64,000 nt of DNA from Tous-C4FEB sp044356555 (GTDB taxonomy: Bacteria > Verrucomicrobiota > Verrucomicrobiia > Opitutales > Opitutaceae), in assembly GCA_044356555.1 (NCBI GenBank), contig JBIKWB010000011.1, forward strand, positions 100,020-164,019, read 5' to 3'. Of the stretch, positions 32,331 to 41,931 are shown one piece after another (the first letter of the stretch is position 1; every line of letters starts with the position of its first letter). The position numbers and the translations under genes were made by a program. The notes below the pieces were generated by a model, which did not search any database, was not told the origin of the DNA, and was given only the letters and a program-made list of their open reading frames with translations.

Positions 32331-35225
32331 TTACTGGGCGGGCTTGGCGGCGGGCTTGGCGGCGGGTTTCGCGACGGGGAGGACGGTAACGCGGGAGACG
32401 CGGGTGGCGGGGAAGTATTGCTTGGCCAACGCGGACAATTCCTCGGCGGTCATCGCTTCGAGGTCGGCGATGCGCGTGCGGGCCCAGTCGAGGCGCTCGG
32501 GTTGCTCTTGGGCGCGGCTCAGTACGGTGCCGAGCCAGTAGCCGTTGCTGCGGAGATTTTCCCGGCTCGAGGTCAGGAGAGGTTGTTTGGAGCGGTTGAG
32601 CTCTTCGGCGGTGACGCCTTTTTCGGCGAGGTCGGCGGCGATCGCGACGACGACATCGGCGATTTCCTGCGCTTTGGCGGGATCGACGCTGACTTGGGCC
32701 ACGAGATAGCCGTAGCCGGGGTAGATGTCGCTCGAGGAGCTGCCGGCGCCGGGGCTGTAGGCACCGCCGAGTTCCTCACGGACTTTGACGCGGAGACGAT
32801 CGCTCAGAACTTCGCCGAGCATGTTGAGACGGCGGCTGATTTTGACGTTAAGCGCGTCGGTCGAAGGCCAGTAAAGGCCGATGAGTCCTTTGGGGATCTC
32901 GGTTTCGACCGTGTAGGATTTGGTCAAAGGCTCCGCGGGCATGGTGATTTTGCGTTGGGCGGCGAGGTCGGCTTTCGGGGCGCGGGGTGGGAGGGCGCCG
33001 AAGGTCTGAGCGATAGCGGCGAGGGTGGGCTCAAGTTCGAAATCACCGACGACGGCGAGCTCGATGGCGCCGGTGGCGAGCTGCGGGGCGAGCCACGCGC
33101 GGACCTCAGCGAGAGTGCGTTGGGCCATGACGGCTTTGGACGGCAGACCGAAGCGCACGTCGCCTCCGGCGAGGAGGCGGCTGAACTCGAGGGTGAGCGG
33201 ACCGCTGGGGACGCGGGCGAGTTGCAGGTAAGTCTGCTCGATGCCTTTCTCCGCTTGGCGGGCGGCCTCGGCGCGATAGCCGGGGTCGGTGATGCGGGCG
33301 GTCATCAACTGGAGTTGCAGGAGAAGGTCGGCGCGGTTGGTGGCGCCGGAGACCACGAGGGCGTCGGCACCGACATTGAGGGCGGCGCCCACGGTTTTGC
33401 CGGCGAGGAGGCGGCGAAGATCGTCGGTGCTATGGCGGCCGAGACCACCGGCGTTGAAGGTGAGGTTGGCGTAGGTCGTGAGGCCGGGTTGGGAAAGAGG
33501 TTGGGTGAGGCCGCCGTCGCCGATGCGGGCGCTGAGGTTGATGCGGCTGGCCTCGAACGGGGTGGGCTTGAGGTTGACGCGGACACCGTTGGCAAACGTC
33601 ACGAGGGTGATGCCAAGGTCATCGACGGTGGAGCGGGCGGTGATCGTGCCGGGCCGGCCGAAGTCGGTGTAGGCCCAGACGGACTCGACCTCGACGGCGG
33701 GGGCGGCGACGGGTAAGGCGGCGGACTTCTCGTAGGCAGCGGCGAGCAGCGCGGCGGCCTCGGCAGGGGGGATTTTGGCGTTGCCGGTGACCGAGACAAT
33801 GCGGCCGGTGGGGGCCCACGCGGCGCGGAGGGCGGCGAGGCATTCGGCGGGAGTGACTTTTTCGAGGGCGGGCCGGTACAGGGCGAGATCGGCGGACGGA
33901 TGCGTGAAGACGTTTTGGGCGTGAATGGTGGAGGCGAGGGCTGTGGCGAGCGAACCGGAGCGACGCGTGGCGGCGGATTTCACGGATTGCTCAAGGGAGT
34001 TGATGAACGTGGCGGTGACCTCACGGAGTTCGGCGGCGGAGAAGCCATGGGTGAGGGCGCGGCGGAGTTCTTGGTCGGCGACGGCGAGGGCGGCCGGCCA
34101 TTGGTCGGCTTTGCAAGTGAGGTCGATGGAGGCTTCGCGATAGAGATCGTAGCCGTCGGACACGGAGGTGGAGCCGCCGGAGAAGGGGGCGTTTTCTTGT
34201 TTGGCGAGAGTCGAAAGCCGGCGACCGATGATGGCGTTGGCGAGGGTGCGGGGCAGATCTTCAAGGCGGTTGGCCACACTGTCGGGCCGGAAACCTTGCG
34301 GCGTGAGGGTCGAAATGGAGACCTGGGTCGCGGGCGACTCGGGCTCGGCGTGATAGTAAGTGCGGAGGCCGGCGGTGGCGGCGACGGCGCCGCGATCGGG
34401 CAAGGCGCGGACAGGGGCGCGGGCAACGAGCGGAGTGAAGGCGGCAACGACCTGTTTTTCGAACGCGTCGACGTCGAAGTCGCCGACGGCGATCACGGTG
34501 ATTTTTTCGGGGCGATACCAAGTGTTGTAGAAGTCGACGAACTCCTCGCGCGGGGCGCCCTCGATAACGGAGTTGAGGCCGATCGGGAGACGCTTTGGCA
34601 GCAGGGTATCGGGGAAATTGAAGGCAAGGTTGGCGACCAGCGTGCGGAAGCCGATGGTGTCGCGGTCGCGTTTTTCCGCGACGATGATGCCGCGCTCTTT
34701 ATTGATTTCCTCGATGCGGAGGAGCAGGCCGCCGGCGTAGTCGGTGAAGACGCGCAGACCCTCGTCGAGCGTGGCTTCATCGGTCTTGGGCAGTTCGAGC
34801 ATGTAGACGGTGCGGTCGAAGGAAGTGAAGGCGTTGGTGTCGTTGCCGAAGCCCATACCGAGGCGTTGGAGAACTTCGATGAGTGAGCCGGGCGGGAATT
34901 TCGTGCTGCCGTTAAACGCCATGTGCTCGAGGAAATGGGCGACGCCGCGCTGGGCCTCGGTTTCGTGGAAGGAACCGGCGTCGACCTGGAGGCGGAGCGA
35001 GGCGCGGTTTTTCGGCTCGGCGTTTTTGAGCAACGCGTAGCGGAGACCGTTGGGCAGCGTGCCGTAGCGGACGGCTGGATCAGGCTTAACGTCGCTCGTG
35101 GCGTGGGCGAACGGGGCGATCTGCGGCGGGGGCAGGGCAGGGGTGGCAGCGGTGGCGACGAAAGCGGAGCCGGCAAGGAAGGCCAACGTGCAGAGCAAGG
35201 CGGCGGGAAGGCGGGGAATTAACAT
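32331..35225 (-). CDS. Exported M16-family zinc metalloprotease (pitrilysin/PqqL-like)
   Basis: 964 residues from ATG 35225 (MLIPRLPAALLCTLAFLAG, a signal peptide); a longer frame upstream adds unrelated residues. Two M16 modules in one chain: the first has the inverted zinc motif HFLEHMAFNG and the distal Glu region (about 90 residues on), the second (from ~540) is the inactive half with R/Y substrate-binding segments. Family members degrade short peptides in the periplasm. The C terminus is a Lys/Pro/Ala tail (AKPAAKPAAKPAQ). Confidence 0.9.
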   Translation of the reverse strand: MLIPRLPAALLCTLAFLAGSAFVATAATPALPPPQIAPFAHATSDVKPDPAVRYGTLPNGLRYALLKNAEPKNRASLRLQVDAGSFHETEAQRGVAHFLEHMAFNGSTKFPPGSLIEVLQRLGMGFGNDTNAFTSFDRTVYMLELPKTDEATLDEGLRVFTDYAGGLLLRIEEINKERGIIVAEKRDRDTIGFRTLVANLAFNFPDTLLPKRLPIGLNSVIEGAPREEFVDFYNTWYRPEKITVIAVGDFDVDAFEKQVVAAFTPLVARAPVRALPDRGAVAATAGLRTYYHAEPESPATQVSISTLTPQGFRPDSVANRLEDLPRTLANAIIGRRLSTLAKQENAPFSGGSTSVSDGYDLYREASIDLTCKADQWPAALAVADQELRRALTHGFSAAELREVTATFINSLEQSVKSAATRRSGSLATALASTIHAQNVFTHPSADLALYRPALEKVTPAECLAALRAAWAPTGRIVSVTGNAKIPPAEAAALLAAAYEKSAALPVAAPAVEVESVWAYTDFGRPGTITARSTVDDLGITLVTFANGVRVNLKPTPFEASRINLSARIGDGGLTQPLSQPGLTTYANLTFNAGGLGRHSTDDLRRLLAGKTVGAALNVGADALVVSGATNRADLLLQLQLMTARITDPGYRAEAARQAEKGIEQTYLQLARVPSGPLTLEFSRLLAGGDVRFGLPSKAVMAQRTLAEVRAWLAPQLATGAIELAVVGDFELEPTLAAIAQTFGALPPRAPKADLAAQRKITMPAEPLTKSYTVETEIPKGLIGLYWPSTDALNVKISRRLNMLGEVLSDRLRVKVREELGGAYSPGAGSSSSDIYPGYGYLVAQVSVDPAKAQEIADVVVAIAADLAEKGVTAEELNRSKQPLLTSSRENLRSNGYWLGTVLSRAQEQPERLDWARTRIADLEAMTAEELSALAKQYFPATRVSRVTVLPVAKPAAKPAAKPAQ

Positions 35226-35387
35226 AGGATAAAAATTGAAGAGAGTGACTCCGGGCAAAAGCGCAAAGCGGACGAACGGCGAAATTAGGCCGAACGACAC
35301 AATGGCGACTGGATAAGTGGTGGGTCGGTTGCGGGGAGGGGTGCAATTGAAATTGCCCAAGCGAGAAAAGTTTGGCGCGTAAGGGGT

Positions 35388-36686
35388 GTGCTTTGGCTCT
35401 ATCGACTCTTGTTTCCTTTGGCGCTCGTGCTGGCGCTGCCGAATTATCTGCGGCGGGCGCTGCGGCGCGGCGGGTTGCGGGAAAAATTCGGGCAGCGGTT
35501 TGGGGGGCATCCGAAATTGCCGCCGGTGTCACCGGGAGCGCGGCGCATCTGGTTGCAGGCGGTAAGCGTGGGCGAAGTGCTGGCGATTGGGCCCTTGCTG
35601 GAAGCGCTCAAGCAAGACGGGGCTGAGGTCTATCTGACGACCACGACGAGCACGGGCTACCGGGTCGCGCGGGACCGTTATTTGAACCAAGTCATCGGGC
35701 TGGGCTATTTCCCCGTGGACTGGTGGCCGTTTTCGGCGCGCGCGTGGCGGTGCATCCGTCCGGAACTGGTGATTTTGACCGAAGGTGAACGCTGGCCGGA
35801 GCATCTTTTTCAGGCGAAGCGACGGAGCGTGCCGGTCATCGCGATCAACGCGCGGTTGTCCGACCGGAGTTTTCGGCGCATGAAGTTTCTTGGACCAGCG
35901 GGACGCATGCTCGTGACGGGCATCACGCGGTTGCTGCCGAGTTCGTCGCAGGATGAAGCCCGCTTTTTGGAATTAGGTGTGCCGGCAGCGAGCGTGACCA
36001 CGACCGGCAACATCAAGTTCGACGTGGCGATTCCCCGGCTGGACGAGGCTGAAAAGGTGAAGCTGCGGGGCGAACTCGGGTTGCCGGGCGGGTTGGTATT
36101 GCTCGGGTCTTCGACGTGGCCGGACGAGGAGGAAGCGATGATCGCGGCGCTGCGGGCGACGCGGGAGCGAGGAGTAGAATGCGCGCTGGTCTTGGTGCCG
36201 CGGCACGCAGAACGCCGCAGCGAGCTCGAACGGCTGCTGGGCAAGACGGGGCTGAGGTTTCATTTTCGTTCGCGGGGCGCAGCCCCGGGCGAGGTGGATG
36301 TCGTGGTCGCCGACACGACCGGGGAGCTGCGGAAATTGACGCAGCTCGCGGATGTGGTGTTCGTGGGGAAAAGTCTGCCGCCGCACGGCGAAGGGCAGAC
36401 GCCGGTCGAAGCGGCAGCGTTGGGCCGCGCGATTATTTTGGGCCCGGGCATGAGCAATTTTCGGGTGATCGCGCGAGAGCTGATGGAATCGGGCGCGGCC
36501 GTGCGGGTGACGACCGCGGAGGAACTTGCGGCGATGGTGGCGGGGCTCGCCCGGGACGGGTCGCGGCGCGAAACGCTCGCGCGCGGAGCCGCGGCGTGGC
36601 ACGCGCAGAATGTGGGCGCGGTTGGGCGCACGCTTGCCGTGGTGCGGGAGGAACTCGCGAAGCTCGGCCCGCAGCAAAAGAACTAG
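35388..36686 (+). CDS. waaA: 3-deoxy-D-manno-octulosonic acid (Kdo) transferase
   Basis: 432 residues, GT30 enzyme that transfers Kdo from CMP-Kdo to lipid A precursor at the inner membrane. GTG start at 35388 gives an N-terminal membrane anchor (LYRLLFPLALVLALPNYL). SVGEV carries the catalytic Glu, TTTTSTGY and the LTEGERWP segments follow, and the C-terminal half has GSSTWPDEEE, HGEGQTPVEAA and GPGMSNF typical of WaaA. Its presence shows LPS with Kdo. The 3' end overlaps the convergent DUF1275 gene by 4 bp. Confidence 0.93.
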   Translation: MLWLYRLLFPLALVLALPNYLRRALRRGGLREKFGQRFGGHPKLPPVSPGARRIWLQAVSVGEVLAIGPLLEALKQDGAEVYLTTTTSTGYRVARDRYLNQVIGLGYFPVDWWPFSARAWRCIRPELVILTEGERWPEHLFQAKRRSVPVIAINARLSDRSFRRMKFLGPAGRMLVTGITRLLPSSSQDEARFLELGVPAASVTTTGNIKFDVAIPRLDEAEKVKLRGELGLPGGLVLLGSSTWPDEEEAMIAALRATRERGVECALVLVPRHAERRSELERLLGKTGLRFHFRSRGAAPGEVDVVVADTTGELRKLTQLADVVFVGKSLPPHGEGQTPVEAAALGRAIILGPGMSNFRVIARELMESGAAVRVTTAEELAAMVAGLARDGSRRETLARGAAAWHAQNVGAVGRTLAVVREELAKLGPQQKN

Positions 36687-37357
36687 GCGGCCAAGGTGCG
36701 CTTGGGGCGCATCTGCGAAAGCGTGTAGCCCGCAGCCGCCAGGCCGGTGAGCGCGGCGGGAATAAAAAGGGTGCCGTAACCGAGCGCAGGGAAAACAACG
36801 GCTCCCGCCGTGCCGCCGGCGAGGAAGCCGCTGATGATGATCACGCAGAGTCGCAGGCGAAGCGTGTCCACGGCGTGCCCGCGCAGCGAATGGCCGAGGA
36901 AGATGCCAAGGTCGGTGAACATGCCCGTGATGTGAGTAGTTCGCACGACCGAGCCGCTAAACGTGGAGGCCATGGCGTTTTGCAATCCACAGGCGCACGA
37001 AGCGAAGTAGTCGCCGACTTGATTATGGCGGTTGAGCAGCGGCACGGCGCAGGCGAGCAACACCGATTCGAGGCCGAGAGCGATCCCGTAACGGCGGCCG
37101 AGCTGCAGCGCAGAGTCGCCGATGATGTAGCCGCTGATGGCCGTGCCGGCCACAAACGAACCGAGCACCGCGAGAAAATGGAAAGTGGCGGCGGTATCGA
37201 GCCGGCCCAGCGCGACGCCGAGGAGCGAAGTAGTGCCGGTGAGATGGGAAATGGCTTGGTGGTCAAAGCCGAGCAGACCGACGACGTTGATCATGCCGGC
37301 GATGAATGCGAGGGCCCACGCACCGGTCCACACCCAACGAGGAAGGCGGCTGATCAT
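36683..37357 (-). CDS. DUF1275 (YoaK-type) membrane protein
   Basis: 224 residues with about six hydrophobic segments (ALAFIAGMINVVGLLGF, FLAVLGSFVAGTAISGYII and others). The start GMINVVGLLGFDHQAISHLTGTTSLLG and the central GLQNAMASTFSGSVVRTTHITGMFTDLG are diagnostic for DUF1275. Function unknown. Convergent with waaA with overlapping stops. Confidence 0.88.
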   Translation of the reverse strand: MISRLPRWVWTGAWALAFIAGMINVVGLLGFDHQAISHLTGTTSLLGVALGRLDTAATFHFLAVLGSFVAGTAISGYIIGDSALQLGRRYGIALGLESVLLACAVPLLNRHNQVGDYFASCACGLQNAMASTFSGSVVRTTHITGMFTDLGIFLGHSLRGHAVDTLRLRLCVIIISGFLAGGTAGAVVFPALGYGTLFIPAALTGLAAAGYTLSQMRPKRTLAA

Positions 37358-37444
37358 GTCCTATCAGTCTCACGCCGCGGGGCGGGCGACAACTATGATG
37401 TCGAGGACGTCCAGGCTGGGCTGGGAGGTCCGCTTCAGCAAACG

Positions 37445-38248
37445 TCAGGCCGAGACAAGATCGGGTTCGTCGGTGGCGGGTTCGTCGACGGGCAAAGGGA
37501 AGCTACGGAGGAAATCGGCGTAGTTGATCAACTCGTAGCGGCCGTCGAAGTGTTCGACGATGGCGGTCAACGATTCGACCCAGTCGCCGCTGTTCAGGTA
37601 GTGAATGTCGCCGAGTTTTTTGTCGGCGGCCGTGTGGATATGGCCGCACATCACGCCGAGGCAGTCGCGGGAACGGGCGAGTTCGGCGATATGATCCTCG
37701 AAGTTTGAGACGTGGTTCACCGCGGATTTGACGCGGGCCTTGATGGCCTTGCTCAGCGACCAATATTCGAGACCCCGCCACGCGCGCCAGGCGTTGTAGG
37801 CGCGGTTAATTTTCAAAAGGGCGCGGTAGCCCCAGTCACCGAGGTGGGCGAGCCAGACAAAGTTTTTGGTAACGGTGTCGAAGACATCGCCGTGCAGCAC
37901 GAGGTAACGCCCGGCCGGCCCCTCGTGAATGTGGTCCTCGACGATGGTGAGGTTTTCGAAATCGAGCGGAAGAAACTGGGCGAGAATGTCGTCGTGGTTG
38001 CCGCGCACGTAGACGACTTGGGTGTCTTTTTTTTCCAGTTTCTTGAGGACGATGCGGATGAAGCGCGTGTGAGTTTTTTGCCAACTGCCGCCGCGCTGAA
38101 GTTGCCAGCCGTCGATGATGTCGCCGTTGAGGATGAGTTTCTCACAGCGCACGTGACGGAGGAAGTGATTTACCTCGAGCGCCTTGCTCTCGGCGGTGCC
38201 GAGATGGACATCTGAGATGATAACGGTGCGGACGCGGAGCTTGCTCAT
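37445..38248 (-). CDS. Metallophosphoesterase, PlcP/LpxH-like (COG2908)
   Basis: 267 residues with all calcineurin-type metal motifs: SDVHLGT, NGDIIDGW, RGNHDD, LHGDVFD and CGHIHTA. The GNHD and GHIHTA forms with the NSGDWVES end match the PlcP-like branch rather than canonical LpxH (which has GNRD and HTHRP). PlcP removes the phosphoryl head group of phospholipids under phosphate limitation, giving diacylglycerol; annotation as UDP-diacylglucosamine hydrolase is the alternative. It follows a lipid kinase and two glycosyltransferases on the same strand, which favours a membrane-lipid role. Confidence 0.8.
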   Translation of the reverse strand: MSKLRVRTVIISDVHLGTAESKALEVNHFLRHVRCEKLILNGDIIDGWQLQRGGSWQKTHTRFIRIVLKKLEKKDTQVVYVRGNHDDILAQFLPLDFENLTIVEDHIHEGPAGRYLVLHGDVFDTVTKNFVWLAHLGDWGYRALLKINRAYNAWRAWRGLEYWSLSKAIKARVKSAVNHVSNFEDHIAELARSRDCLGVMCGHIHTAADKKLGDIHYLNSGDWVESLTAIVEHFDGRYELINYADFLRSFPLPVDEPATDEPDLVSA

Positions 38249-38450
38249 GGTTTTGAAAGCGCGAGACGGGCGGAGGCTGAACCCAAAAAAACGCGGAGGG
38301 CGCGCCTGGCCGGCCCCGAGGTCACGCGGGCGCCGCGCGGCTTGTAGCGCAATGCGTCGCAGGCGAGGTGGCCGGGCCGCGAGGGCAGGACGGGAAGGGT
38401 ATAACGCACGACGTTACGAGTTGGCTCTAATGAAAGGGAACGGGGATGAC

Positions 38451-39395
38451 TCACGGGAGTTGCAGGGCGAAGCCGGCAGGGGCGGATTCGGCGGAGTAGG
38501 CGAGGGCGCGGCAGGTGACGGGGACGACGATGCGCAGACTGCGGGCGTGGACGGCGACTTCGACGGTGGCGCCGGTTTCGTGCGTCTCTCCGTCGGTGTG
38601 GACGAGGCCGGCGGCGGGACGTTCGATGGTGAAGCGCGAACCGCGGAGACGCCGGACGAATGGGCTGCCGTCGATGTTGCCGAGGAAGAGGCGCGCACCG
38701 AGGCTCATGGCGCCGAGGAGACCGACGGGACGGATGGCGACGAGGTCGAGCTGACCGTCGTTGACGCGGGCGCCGGGAGCGATGTAGGCGCGGTTGCCGT
38801 ATTGATCGGAGTTGGCGACGGCAATGAGCAGAATCTCCAGTGACTCGCGCGTGCCGCCGGCCTGGACGATGCAGTGTTCGCTCCGGCGTTGCGCGAAAGC
38901 CGTAAACGCGGTGCGGGCATACGCGGGCAGTCCGCGGGTCGTGAGGTGGTTGAAGCGGCGGCTCACATCGGCATCCAGACCGAGGCCCATGGCGTTGAAA
39001 AACGGATGACCGTTGACGGAGCCGGTATCGACGGCGGCGACGCGTCCGCCGATGGCGGCGACGAGTTCGAGTGCGGCCAATGGCGCGAGGGGCAGCCCGA
39101 GGTGGAGCGCGAGGCCATTACCCGAGCCGCAGGGGACGAGGGCGAGGGCGGCGGGCGTATGGATGAGGGCCTGGGCGACTTCGTTCATGGTGCCGTCACC
39201 GCCGACGGCGACGACGCGGGTACAGCCGGCGTTTACGGCTTCGCGGGCAAGCACGGTCGCATGGCCGGGGCCCTCGGTGGCGACGAGATCGGCGTCAAGG
39301 GCGCGGGCGCCGATGAAGTCGCGCAGGATCGGCAACAGCCGGGCGTTGCGGGCGTGACGGCCGGAGACGGGGTTAAAAATGAAACGGGTTTTCAT
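38451..39395 (-). CDS. Diacylglycerol/lipid kinase family protein (YegS-like)
   Basis: 314 residues from ATG 39395 (MKTRFIFNPVSGRHARN); an upstream ATG adds ten residues. The DAG-kinase catalytic domain shows VVAVGGDGTMNEVAQAL and PCGSGNGLALHLGLP, and the C-terminal beta-sandwich ends in DGETHETG. It overlaps the upstream glycosyltransferase by 4 bp (ATGA). Enzymes of this type phosphorylate diacylglycerol or related lipids, so it would recycle or compete for the diacylglycerol made or used by its neighbours. Confidence 0.88.
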   Translation of the reverse strand: MKTRFIFNPVSGRHARNARLLPILRDFIGARALDADLVATEGPGHATVLAREAVNAGCTRVVAVGGDGTMNEVAQALIHTPAALALVPCGSGNGLALHLGLPLAPLAALELVAAIGGRVAAVDTGSVNGHPFFNAMGLGLDADVSRRFNHLTTRGLPAYARTAFTAFAQRRSEHCIVQAGGTRESLEILLIAVANSDQYGNRAYIAPGARVNDGQLDLVAIRPVGLLGAMSLGARLFLGNIDGSPFVRRLRGSRFTIERPAAGLVHTDGETHETGATVEVAVHARSLRIVVPVTCRALAYSAESAPAGFALQLP

Positions 39396-40567
39396 GAAAG
39401 CGCGGCGGCGGGAATTGGGGTGCACTCAACGTTCAACGCGGAACTTTTAACCCCAGATGGGGCCGCGGCCAGAAGGTGGGACGCGATCACTTGGGCGGCG
39501 GAGTTGCGCACGATGGGCTCGAGGGCCGTGCGCCATTGCCGCCATTGCGCGCCGCGGTCGGCGAAGGCGGCGCGCAGCGTGGTGATGACGGCGCCCGGGG
39601 TCTCGGCAAGGGCGCCGGCACCGGTACGGCGGAGAAGCTCGTAGTTGCCCTCTTCCTGGCCGGGTACAATTTGGTTCACGATCATTGGGCAACGCGCGGC
39701 GATCGACTCCTGCGTGGTGGCTCCGCCGGCTTTGCTGATGACGACGTGGTGGGTCATGAGCAGATGGGGGATACGGTCGGTCCAACCGAGAATTGTCGCC
39801 GGGACCGCGCGACCGGCGGTGAGAAGAGTGAGCTCCCGACGGAGATTCTCGTCGCGGCCCACCGCGATGGTGACCTCCCATGAAACCTCTGCGAGCAACC
39901 GTCGCGCGGTCTCGGTGGCGTGATGGGTGCCGGAGTTGATGATATAGAGCACGCGCGGGGCGTGGCCGGGGACGGTGAGATCGGGTGGAGTGAGCCGGCC
40001 GGTCTGTTCGCCGAAAAACGCGGGCACGGGAAAGCCGGTAACGTGTAGCAAGTCGGCGGCCACCCCGCCGCGGCGCATCACCTCGGCGGAATCGGAATTG
40101 GGCACGAACCAGCCGGCAGCCCCGGCGCGCCACCAGAGCGAGTTGATGCTGATGGAATCGGTGACGACGTTATAATGAGGCGGGATCGCTTGGCCCGCCG
40201 CAGCCAGACGAAAAAGGAGAAAAGCGTAAACGGGATAGGTGCTACAGAGGACGGCGGGTTTCTCCTCGGCGATGATCTGCGCGAGGATCTTTTGCTCACG
40301 GCCGAGGAGCCAAAAGAAACGCAGGACGACATTGGAGCGGTCGATCCACCCATAGAGGCCGCTCCAGAGACGCGGAGCACGGTTGATGGTGCCGATGTAG
40401 GCGCGGCGCGTAAACGGATTCAACCGAGGGCGGGCCAGCGCGAAGACGTCGACGATCCGCGAGGTGCCGGCACCGTGAGCGGTGTCGCAGGCGGCAGCGA
40501 GGGCGCGCGCGGCGGCATTGTGGCCTTCGCCGTAGCCGGCGGTGAGAATGAGGATGCGCGCGGGCAT
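39392..40567 (-). CDS. Glycosyltransferase, MGD-synthase-like (processive diacylglycerol glucosyltransferase type)
   Basis: 391 residues. The N-terminal MGDG-synthase domain begins ILILTAGYGEGHNAAARAL and includes STYPVYAFLLFRL and VVTDSISINSLWW; the C-terminal GT28 half has LGWTDRIPHLLMTHHVVISKAGGATTQESIA and QIVPGQEEGNYELL. Enzymes of this group add Glc or Gal from UDP-sugar to diacylglycerol. It lies between GT4 and lipid kinase genes. Product, probably a mono- or diglycosyl diacylglycerol, is inferred. Confidence 0.85.
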   Translation of the reverse strand: MPARILILTAGYGEGHNAAARALAAACDTAHGAGTSRIVDVFALARPRLNPFTRRAYIGTINRAPRLWSGLYGWIDRSNVVLRFFWLLGREQKILAQIIAEEKPAVLCSTYPVYAFLLFRLAAAGQAIPPHYNVVTDSISINSLWWRAGAAGWFVPNSDSAEVMRRGGVAADLLHVTGFPVPAFFGEQTGRLTPPDLTVPGHAPRVLYIINSGTHHATETARRLLAEVSWEVTIAVGRDENLRRELTLLTAGRAVPATILGWTDRIPHLLMTHHVVISKAGGATTQESIAARCPMIVNQIVPGQEEGNYELLRRTGAGALAETPGAVITTLRAAFADRGAQWRQWRTALEPIVRNSAAQVIASHLLAAAPSGVKSSALNVECTPIPAAALS

Positions 40568-40585
40568 TGCGTTGGGTGCGGTGAG

Positions 40586-41752
40586 CTAGATGGGGAGGGG
40601 ATTGAGCGTGGAGCGGCCGCCAGCCTCGGCGACGACTTCGGCGAGGTCGGCCTCGAAGCGCGCAATCACGGTGGTCCACGACTGGGGTTCGACGATGGCC
40701 CGCGCCGCGACGCGGAGCCGGCTACGGAGCGCGATATCCGTCGCAAGGCGCACGGAGGCGGCGACCAGTGCTTCGGGTTGATCACACGGCACGGCGAGAC
40801 CGGTCTCACCTTCGCGGACAAACTTCAGTGCGGCGGCATAGTTGAACCCGGCGACGGCGAGACCGCTGGCCATCGCTTCGGTCAGGACGTTGCCGAACGT
40901 CTCGGTCAAACTCGCGTGAACGTAAACGTCGGCCGAAGCGTAGTAGCGGCCGATTTCTTCGCGGGAGAAAAAGCCGGCGAAGATGCACTCCGGATGCTCG
41001 CGGACGAGTTTGGCCTTGAGCGGACCGTCTCCGGCCAGGACAAATTTACAGCGGGGATTGGCAGCCCGCATCGCGTCAAAACATCGAAACAGCAGGCCGT
41101 AGTTTTTCTCCGCGGCCATGCGGCCGACGTGGATGACCACGGGGTCGTCGGGCGCCGCCCCCCACGATTCGCGCAAGGCGGCGGAGCGTTTCACGGGGTT
41201 GAACTGGGTGGTGTCGACGCCGCGGGAGAGGACCATCATGTCGCGGAAGCCGAGTTGGGTGAGTTCGGCGCACAGCTCTGGCGTGGGGGCGAATGTGCGA
41301 CGGGTACGATTGTGGACGTGGCGTAACCACCCGAGCGTCAGTTGGTGGAGCGCGCTGAAGCCGTAGGAGCGGGTGTAGGCGTGAAAGTTGGTGTGAAAAC
41401 TGGACGTGACGGGAATGCCGAGGGCGTGGGCGGCGGAGATCGCGGTGGCCCCGAGCGGACCCTCGGTGGCGACGTGGACCAGATCGGGGCGATCGTCGCG
41501 CCACGCGCGGCGCAGCGTGGAGCCGGCGGGCAAACCGAGGCGAAGAAGCGAATAACCGGGAATGGCCATTCCCGGCATCGGCACCACGCGATACTCCGGG
41601 TGGTCGCCGGCGGGCGGAAGATCATCCCGACGGGGCCGGTAAACGGTGACGGTGTGACCCCGGCGGCCGAGCTCGCGGGCGATCACCCCGAACGTCATCG
41701 CCACGCCGTTCACTTCGGGCGGGAAGGTTTCGGTGATGAGGGCGAGTTTCAC
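40586..41752 (-). CDS. GT4-family glycosyltransferase (lipid-mannosyltransferase/Agt-like)
   Basis: 388 residues. Starts ITETFPPEVNGVAMTFGVIARELGRRGH, typical of GDP-mannose/UDP-sugar dependent GT4 enzymes acting on diacylglycerol (MgtA/Agt type). SSFHTNFHAYTRSYG, VIHVGRMAAEKN and the donor site LTETFGNVLTEAMASGLAVAGF are intact. First gene of the minus-strand glycolipid cluster; 18 bp separate it from the MGD-type transferase. It may make glycolipids that replace phospholipids, or a mannosylated lipid anchor. Confidence 0.85.
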   Translation of the reverse strand: MKLALITETFPPEVNGVAMTFGVIARELGRRGHTVTVYRPRRDDLPPAGDHPEYRVVPMPGMAIPGYSLLRLGLPAGSTLRRAWRDDRPDLVHVATEGPLGATAISAAHALGIPVTSSFHTNFHAYTRSYGFSALHQLTLGWLRHVHNRTRRTFAPTPELCAELTQLGFRDMMVLSRGVDTTQFNPVKRSAALRESWGAAPDDPVVIHVGRMAAEKNYGLLFRCFDAMRAANPRCKFVLAGDGPLKAKLVREHPECIFAGFFSREEIGRYYASADVYVHASLTETFGNVLTEAMASGLAVAGFNYAAALKFVREGETGLAVPCDQPEALVAASVRLATDIALRSRLRVAARAIVEPQSWTTVIARFEADLAEVVAEAGGRSTLNPLPI

Positions 41753-41931
41753 GTTTTTGACGGTAGTCGACGCGGGTGGTTGAGATTAAACTTTGTGAAT
41801 AACTACCCGCCCAGTGTGTCGGATTCATGGCGGTTGCGTTACGAATCGGCGAAAACGCGCGAATCGGTTCGCGGTGTGAATTCGTGATTGCAGCACGTCG
41901 GCCGATTTCTAGGGTCCGCTCTTTCACGCGA

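Noticed and set aside
32190..33716. 508-codon plus-strand frame
   Set aside because: Antisense shadow of the M16 protease, low-complexity Gly/Ala/Glu composition.
41753..41931. Search for a Pho box upstream of the glycolipid cluster
   Set aside because: No GTGAC or GTCAC repeats at 11-bp spacing were found here or at 38249-38450, so Pho control of the cluster remains unproven.
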